Origin: JAYELX01 sp964544065
Lineage (GTDB): Bacteria > Chloroflexota > Anaerolineae > Anaerolineales > UBA11858
Reading direction: 5' to 3'
Assembly: GCA_964544065.1 (NCBI GenBank)
Contig: CAZJBA010000008.1
Location: 1-34,778 of the forward strand
Length of the DNA stretch: 34,778 nucleotides
This document shows, in pieces, positions 30,852-34,778 of the stretch. Numbering within the stretch: position 1 is the stretch's first letter; every line of letters starts with the position of its first letter. The translations under genes and the position numbers were made by a program. A model generated the notes under the pieces. The model was not told the DNA's origin. It saw only the letters and a list, made by a program, of their open reading frames with translations, and did not search any database.

Positions 30852-30894
30852 GGGAAACCAGGCAAACCTAAAAGCGTCTTCGGGCCTGGCTCCC
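30852..30894. repeat. imperfect hairpin upstream of the lipoprotein gene
   Basis: GGGA and CCAGGC (30852-30863) pair with GCCTGG and TCCC (30884-30894), with 2-nt and 1-nt internal gaps and a 20-nt loop. It stands between the tRNA-Leu terminator and the lipoprotein start. Role unknown. Confidence 0.45.
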
Positions 30895-30919
30895 TGATCG
30901 TGTAATGGAATTATACAGG

Positions 30920-30953
30920 ATTAAAACACAAAAGCGCACTTCGGGAGTGCGCG
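30920..30953 (-). terminator. rho-independent terminator of tRNA-Leu
   Basis: On the minus strand GCGCACT and AGTGCGC form a 7-bp stem with a 5-nt loop (30934-30952), followed by TTTTGTGTTTT. It begins 3 nt after the tRNA discriminator base. Confidence 0.85.
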
Positions 30954-30955
30954 AG

Positions 30956-31039
30956 TAGGCCGGGTGGGAATCGAACCCACAAGGTATCTCTACCGGAGGA
31001 TTTTAAGTCCTCTGCGTCTGCCAATTCCGCCACCGGCCC
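30956..31039 (-). tRNA. tRNA-Leu (anticodon TAA)
   Basis: The 84-nt class II tRNA has acceptor halves GGGCCGG and CCGGCCT (first pair G-U). The anticodon arm GAGGA-CTTAAAA-TCCTC gives anticodon TAA, reading TTA. It has a long variable arm and the T-arm GTGGG-TTCGATT-CCCAC. The discriminator is A. CCA is not encoded. Confidence 0.95.
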
Positions 31040-31048
31040 GCAAACATA

Positions 31049-31076
31049 ATTCTACCCGAAGTTAACCTTTAATCAA
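31049..31076 (-). promoter_or_regulatory. promoter of tRNA-Leu
   Basis: On the minus strand TTGATT (31071-31076) and TAGAAT (31049-31054) are 16 bp apart. The -10 box ends 10 nt before the tRNA 5' end. Confidence 0.6.
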
Positions 31077-31091
31077 GGGAAATCGATTCGT

Positions 31092-31249
31092 TCAAACATA
31101 CCCCGATCTGTCGTCCAGATCGGCCATTTCACTGATCCCGGCAGCATTGTCTGCGATAGGACCAAAGGTGTCTCCGGCCATGATAATATCCTTCATCTCC
31201 TTGATGCCCATCGTCGCTGCGGCAATTGGATAAAGAAGTTTAAGAAAAT
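31092..31249 (-). pseudogene. hppA fragment 2 (membrane pyrophosphatase, internal part)
   Basis: The minus strand encodes IAAATMGIKEMKDIIMAGDT followed by FGPIADNAAGISEMADLDDR, ending at TGA 31092-31094. The D-T-F-G-P-I-x-D-N-A-x-G-I-x-E-M signature is specific to membrane-bound ion-translocating pyrophosphatases, which couple PPi hydrolysis to H+ or Na+ pumping. Only about 45 residues of a roughly 700-residue enzyme remain, with no start codon. Together with the 5' fragment beyond the palindromic element it represents one decayed gene. Confidence 0.8.
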
Positions 31250-31429
31250 AATTCGGTAATAGCTTTTCGCGCCATCCGCCAGGCGGTGAACCACCTGGCT
31301 ACGAAACTAAGCCCCATGAATGGGGCTTTTGCCTCATTTAGCGACGAAAAACCCGATTCATCGGGTGCTGTTTTGTAGCACAGGGACTTCATCCCTGTGC
31401 GGGATGGGCACCAACGGTATTACCGGATT
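31250..31429. repeat. 180-bp four-hairpin palindromic element, copy B, inside the hppA remnant
   Basis: Ends are AATTCGGTAATA (31250-31261) and TATTACCGGATT (31418-31429), an inverted repeat with one mismatch. Four hairpins follow in the same order as copy A: 31279-31298 (CCAGGCGGT/ACCACCTGG), 31309-31328 (AAGCCCCAT/ATGGGGCTT), 31351-31366 (ACCCGAT/ATCGGGT) and 31378-31400 (GCACAGGGA/TCCCTGTGC). Joining strings such as GCTAC and TTTTGTAGCA and a terminal TGCGGG are shared with copy A. The element lies exactly between the two pyrophosphatase fragments. Confidence 0.85.
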
Positions 31430-31434
31430 AAATT

Positions 31435-31625
31435 TTAAAAGGCCATAATCCCTTGCAACCCTGCCCCACCAATCAGATAGGCGAGAAGCACAATGAAGCC
31501 TATTTCTTGCATGCGCTCAGTACCAGGATCTTGTTTACGAACCCACAGTACAGAGCAGCAATGACAAGTAAGCCAAACACCCCTATTACAGGTATGGCGA
31601 TCGAAGTGAAGAAATCAAAGTTCAT
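31435..31625 (-). pseudogene. hppA fragment 1 (N-terminus, frameshifted)
   Basis: From ATG 31625 (AGGA upstream) the minus strand encodes MNFDFFTSIAIPVIGVFGLL and VIAALYCGFVNK, the first membrane helix of a membrane pyrophosphatase. The frame then shifts. In the +2 frame QDPGTERMQEIGFIVL continues at once, the conserved segment that follows the first helix in this family. A 4-nt deletion would explain the shift. The shifted frame ends at TAA 31435 next to the palindromic element. The gene is therefore broken at least twice (frameshift and loss of most of the middle). Confidence 0.83.
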
Positions 31626-31686
31626 TGTGCATCCTGTTTAGTTGAATGGTGACCGGTTTGGATGAATTATCCTGGAGGGGCTCAGA

Positions 31687-31827
31687 ATGGAGCAATTCTA
31701 TGAGCAGTTGACTCTTGTGTCAGAGAAAATTGCTCACGGTGTGCCCTCAAATGTTGTCAAGCAAGGTTGTGCCAGCCACCAAGGGCGGCAACGAGGACGT
31801 TGCCTAGATCGATGTAGATTGATCTAG
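31687..31827 (+). CDS. possible 46-codon ORF over the first 32-bp repeat
   Basis: ATG 31687 has a good ribosome-binding site (GGAGG, 10 nt upstream) and encodes MEQFYEQLTLVSEKIAHGVP onward to TAG at 31825. The repeat codes for LTLVSEKIAH in this frame. The second repeat copy would give the same peptide, its single mismatch being synonymous. No family recognised; it could equally be a chance frame in transposon debris. Confidence 0.3.
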   Translation: MEQFYEQLTLVSEKIAHGVPSNVVKQGCASHQGRQRGRCLDRCRLI

Positions 31828-31923
31828 CCGACGTACCCCTGCCCAAAGGGCACGCAGAGCGACGGCATGCTTCGCGATCATCGTCGACGTTGTTGACTCT
31901 TGTGTCAGAAAAAATTGCTCACG
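31707..31923 (+). repeat. pair of 32-bp direct repeats (possible insertion-sequence remnant)
   Basis: The unit GTTGACTCTTGTGTCAGA followed by a 4-6 A run and TTGCTCACG occurs at 31707-31738 and 31892-31923 with one mismatch. A reversed GAGCAATT lies at 31690-31697, before copy 1. Repeated internal ends of this kind occur in some insertion sequences (for example IS21-type multiple terminal repeats), but no transposase is present in the 153 bp between them. The remaining sequence to 31963 shows nothing else. Confidence 0.6.
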
Positions 31924-31963
31924 CGAGAATATTAGCGTTTGGTTAAAAGCCCATATGAGACTC

Positions 31964-31992
31964 TTGACGTTGTCTTTTGGCCTGATTATAGT
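31964..31992 (+). promoter_or_regulatory. promoter of the ABC exporter operon
   Basis: TTGACG (31964-31969) and TATAGT (31987-31992) are exactly 17 bp apart, giving a leader of about 140 nt before the ATPase gene. Confidence 0.65.
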
Positions 31993-32052
31993 ATTGCTTG
32001 GTTTTGATTCCGCATATTTCAAACAAATACAGGCAATGCGCCTTTGGTATCA

Positions 32053-32100
32053 TGCCCTCGCCAGTGGCGCGTGTGCAAAGCACACCCAGCGATCGAGGCA
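32053..32100 (+). promoter_or_regulatory. structured leader of the ABC exporter operon
   Basis: TGCCCTCG and CGAGGCA (32053-32060 and 32094-32100) can pair with one bulge around two inner hairpins, GCC-AGT-GGC (32060-32068) and GTGTGC-AAA-GCACAC-type (32071-32085). It lies 38 nt before the ATPase start. It might fold into a three-way junction; no known riboswitch class is recognised. Confidence 0.4.
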
Positions 32101-32137
32101 ACTATGAAGGTTGAAGTTGATCTAAACAGGAGTTGAT

Positions 32138-33106
32138 ATGATTCAAGTAGAAGGATTGACGAAGGATTATGGCCTTCGCCGAGCCATTGACGATCTCACG
32201 TTTCACGCTGAAAAAGGTGAGATCCTTGGCTTCCTTGGCCCTAATGGGGCCGGGAAAACCACCACCATGCGCATCCTGACCGGATTCATGCCGCCCACCT
32301 CGGGAGAAGCCCGTGTGGCCGGTTATGATATTATGTCCGAATCCTTGCAGGTGCGCCGGCGCGTGGGCTATGTTCCCGAAAATGTGCCCCTTTATGACGA
32401 CATGACCGTTTTCGGTTACCTTGAGTATATGGCCAGACTACGCCATCTTACCGACATCGAGGAATGTGTCATTGATGTCTTGGAGGAGGTGCAAATGTTA
32501 GGGCGCGCCGATAGCTTTATCAGCAGCCTATCCAAGGGCATGAAGCAGCGTATCGGCTTGGCCCAGGCCTTGTTGCACAAACCGGAGGTGCTCATTCTCG
32601 ATGAACCGACCATTGGCCTCGACCCAGCCAAGATCATCGATGTGCGCGAATTAATTCGCGAAATCGGTCGCGAACGAACCGTGCTGCTCTCCACGCACAT
32701 TCTCTCGGAAGCGCAGCAGGTTTGCGATCGCGTATTGATCATCAACAAGGGGCACATTGTCGCCGAGGACAGCCCCGAACAGTTGCAAGCCCGCTTGACG
32801 GGTGCTCAGCGTGTCGTGCTGCGGGTTGCAGGAGATTCAGACGGTTTGTTGGACGTTGTTGAGAATGTTCCCGGTGTGAATCGGGTTTTCCAGGGGGACG
32901 ATCGGGACTCCTTTGAGTTTGAAACCGCTCCGGGACGAGATACCCGCCCCGAGGTGGCCCGCGCCCTCGTGTCACAGGGCTACGATCTCCTCGAAATGCG
33001 ACCTGTCGGCATGAGCCTGGAGGAAATCTTCTTGAAATTGACGCGGGACGAACCATCCCCGCTGGACGAAAACAGAGTGACGGAGGAGGCAAAATCCAAT
33101 GCGTAA
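32138..33106 (+). CDS. ABC-2 exporter ATP-binding protein (GldA/CcmA-like)
   Basis: The 322-residue ATPase has Walker A GPNGAGKTT (34-42), signature LSKGMKQR (131-138) and Walker B VLILDEPTIGLDP (151-163). The switch histidine is in LLSTHILSEAQQ. The C-terminal 90 residues form the extension typical of multidrug or gliding-type ABC-2 exporters. AGGAG precedes the ATG at 32138. The stop overlaps the permease start by 8 nt. It powers the membrane complex encoded downstream; substrate unknown. Confidence 0.93.
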   Translation: MIQVEGLTKDYGLRRAIDDLTFHAEKGEILGFLGPNGAGKTTTMRILTGFMPPTSGEARVAGYDIMSESLQVRRRVGYVPENVPLYDDMTVFGYLEYMARLRHLTDIEECVIDVLEEVQMLGRADSFISSLSKGMKQRIGLAQALLHKPEVLILDEPTIGLDPAKIIDVRELIREIGRERTVLLSTHILSEAQQVCDRVLIINKGHIVAEDSPEQLQARLTGAQRVVLRVAGDSDGLLDVVENVPGVNRVFQGDDRDSFEFETAPGRDTRPEVARALVSQGYDLLEMRPVGMSLEEIFLKLTRDEPSPLDENRVTEEAKSNA

Positions 33107-33830
33107 TATCTGGACGATTGCCCGACGAGAATATCGCCAATATTTTGGGACGCCTATGGCTTACATGGCGGCGTTTTTGTATTTGATCGTGTTGGGCGTC
33201 ATTTTTTACTATAATATTTTGATGGCCAGTTACCAGCAACGCGCCCCCCAGGTGCAGGCGGTGATTGGCCCGATGGTGACCGTGATGCTCTTTGTCACCC
33301 CGGCGCTGACCATGCGCCTATTGGCTGCCGAGCAAGGCGATGGCACTATCGAGTTGTTGTTGACCGCGCCCGTGCGCGATTGGGAGCTGGTCCTTGGCAA
33401 GTGGCTGGGCGGATTCCTGTTCATGCTCAGTTTGCTGGCTGTCACCCTGATTTATCCGCTCATTTTGCATCAACTGGTCGACCCGGGTATCGATCAAGGC
33501 GTTTTGATCGCCAACTACCTGGGCCTGGCTTTGATGTCCGCCTCCCTGATCGCCGTCGGCGTGGCCGCCTCATCCTTGTTTAAGAATCAGACCGCCGCGT
33601 TCTTTGCCACTTTGGGCATTATGCTGCTCCTGTGGCTGATCGGCATCTCGGCGCAGGCAGCCGGTTCACTCGGCAGCCAGGTGTTTCGTTATCTGGATTT
33701 CCGGGCCCATTTTTACGACACGCTTTATCGCGGCGTGATTGATTTGAGCGATGTGCTTTATTACCTCAGCCTGACATCGCTGGCTCTCTTGCTGGGGTCA
33801 GTGTCCATTGAAGTAAGGAGGTGGCGCTAA
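33099..33830 (+). CDS. ABC-2 exporter permease (GldF-like)
   Basis: The 243-residue membrane protein has a short cytoplasmic start (MRNIWTIARREYRQYFGTPM) and six hydrophobic helices, with the ABC-2 core LLAAEQGDGTIELLLTAPVR and WELVLGKWLGGF. This is the GldF/NosY-type half-transporter permease that pairs with a GldA-like ATPase. The following gene starts on its stop codon (TAATG), so the three are tightly coupled. In Bacteroidetes GldAFG takes part in gliding. In Chloroflexota the substrate of such systems is not established. Confidence 0.9.
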   Translation: MRNIWTIARREYRQYFGTPMAYMAAFLYLIVLGVIFYYNILMASYQQRAPQVQAVIGPMVTVMLFVTPALTMRLLAAEQGDGTIELLLTAPVRDWELVLGKWLGGFLFMLSLLAVTLIYPLILHQLVDPGIDQGVLIANYLGLALMSASLIAVGVAASSLFKNQTAAFFATLGIMLLLWLIGISAQAAGSLGSQVFRYLDFRAHFYDTLYRGVIDLSDVLYYLSLTSLALLLGSVSIEVRRWR

Positions 33831-34778
33831 TGAAGAAGGAATGGCGACGGTTTGCCCCCATTGGTTTATATCTGGCGCTGGCAGCAGCATTGGTTTCTTT
33901 TGGTTTGTACATTGTCCAGCGTGACTTTAATCTCTATTTGCAGATCAGTTTAAGTTTGATCGTTGTCGGTTTGGCTGCTTTCGTGATCTTGGACCCTGAT
34001 CGTGTCCATGAAGCGTTGACGGGACGCCAGGCGCGTTATGGCAGCAATGCCCTTGTTTTGACCTTGGCCTTTATCGGCATTTTGGTTGTGGTCAATTCCT
34101 TTGTCGCTGAGAACTCCAAGCGCTGGGACTTGACCGAGAACAAGCAAAACACCCTGGCCGAGGAAACCCTGGCAACCTTAGATAGTTTGCCAGATGCGGT
34201 CACAGCGACAGCTTTTTTCTCTCCGCAGACCCCCTCGGCGAACGCAGAACGTTTGTTGGAAAACTACAAATTCTACTCGGATGGAAAATTCGAATATGAA
34301 TTCATCGATCCGCTTTCTAATCCGGGCGCGGCCCAAGGGGCCAATATCACTAAAGATGGCACGGTTGTCTTTCGGATGGGCGAGCAACAGGAGTTAGCTA
34401 CGTCTCAATCCGAACGAGAGTACACCGGCGCGCTGGTCCGCCTGATGAATGATGAGCAACAAGTGGTCTATTTCCTGACCGGGCACGGCGAATTTAGCCC
34501 CGACGATTCGGGCGAACAGAGTTATGGTCACGTTCGCACGACCTTAGAGAGCAAGAACTACACCGTCCAGACCCTCAACCTGCTCTCCTCTAATCAGATC
34601 CCGGAGGATGCTTCGGTTGTGGTTGTGGCCGGCCCGATTCAACCCCTCAGCGAGAGCGAGATCGCTTTGTTAGATGAGTTTGTCTCCGGGGGAGGCGCGT
34701 TGATGGTGCTGGCCGAACCACTACCGCTCACCGAGATGGAGGCCGTTGATGAAACCTTGGCATCCTACTTGGCCGATA
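33830..34778 (+). CDS. GldG-like ABC transporter auxiliary protein (5' part)
   Basis: ATG 33830 overlaps the permease stop by one base, and the frame stays open to the window edge (316 codons seen). The N-terminus has transmembrane helices (about 10-30, 40-58 and 75-95). An extracytoplasmic domain follows: RWDLTENKQNTLAEETLATL, FFSPQTPSANAERLLENYKF, VYFLTGHGE and VVVAGPIQPLSESEIALLDE. This is the ABC-type uncharacterised (GldG) domain, which accompanies ABC-2 exporters. The C-terminal membrane helix expected for the family lies beyond the window. Confidence 0.88.
   Translation, partial: MKKEWRRFAPIGLYLALAAALVSFGLYIVQRDFNLYLQISLSLIVVGLAAFVILDPDRVHEALTGRQARYGSNALVLTLAFIGILVVVNSFVAENSKRWDLTENKQNTLAEETLATLDSLPDAVTATAFFSPQTPSANAERLLENYKFYSDGKFEYEFIDPLSNPGAAQGANITKDGTVVFRMGEQQELATSQSEREYTGALVRLMNDEQQVVYFLTGHGEFSPDDSGEQSYGHVRTTLESKNYTVQTLNLLSSNQIPEDASVVVVAGPIQPLSESEIALLDEFVSGGGALMVLAEPLPLTEMEAVDETLASYLAD

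Noticed and set aside
31804..32022. 72-codon minus-strand frame between the direct repeats and the promoter
   Set aside because: It crosses a repeat copy and the exporter promoter, has no ribosome-binding site and no recognisable family.

Overview
This window looks like a chromosomal segment from a filamentous or free-living Chloroflexota bacterium, most likely Anaerolineae. That placement is inferred, not proven. It rests on a Thr/Pro-rich lipoprotein linker of the TPTxTxTP type, Tat-dependent L,D-transpeptidases, a MoeA fused to a periplasmic-binding-like domain, an ABC-2 exporter with a GldG-like partner, and many short palindromic repeats between genes. Codon use and base composition look fairly even throughout.

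Region 1 (127-10513, minus strand) is one long sugar regulon. A LacI-type repressor comes first, then a PfkB sugar kinase, a solute-binding lipoprotein, two ABC permeases, a short GH32-like beta-fructosidase, a ROK (fructo)kinase, a GT4 glycosyltransferase and a GalT/HIT-type nucleotidyltransferase. No ATPase is encoded here, so a shared MsmK/UgpC-type ATPase must be supplied from elsewhere. The promoter is well formed (TTGACA, 17 bp, TACGAT) and is overlapped by a perfect 16-bp LacI palindrome. The same palindrome recurs exactly over the start codon of pfkB. Together the genes suggest uptake and intracellular cleavage of sucrose or a related fructoside, with phosphorylation of the hexoses. 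A glycosyltransferase and a sugar-nucleotide enzyme are attached at the distal end.

Region 2 (10803-15915, plus strand) is a chaperone cassette: a large TPR protein, a J-domain-like protein that has lost the HPD motif, a GrpE, and a short DnaK-type Hsp70. It looks like a specialised Hsp70 machine, not the housekeeping one. It is the strongest candidate here for an undescribed system.

Region 3 (15918-22087, minus strand) holds an M29 aminopeptidase, tRNA-Thr(CGT) with its own promoter, uridine kinase, a VTT/DedA-like membrane protein, a dCache-HAMP-GAF-PAS histidine kinase, an OmpR-type response regulator and a 96-residue ORF. From udk onward the genes overlap or nearly touch. Region 4 (22245-26849, plus strand) has a UbiA-like membrane protein, MoeA, an ACT-domain protein and the MoeA-PBP fusion. 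Region 5 (26804-31039, minus strand) has a truncated cold-shock gene, two tandem Tat-exported L,D-transpeptidases, a conserved hypothetical, a lipoprotein and tRNA-Leu(TAA) with promoter and terminator.

Region 6 (31080-32137) is a gene graveyard: two separated fragments of a membrane pyrophosphatase gene (hppA), a 180-bp multi-hairpin palindromic element lying between them, and a pair of 32-bp direct repeats. A sister copy of the palindromic element lies at 29209-29383. Region 7 (32138-34778, plus strand) is an ABC-2 exporter operon (ATPase, permease, GldG-like protein) cut by the window edge.
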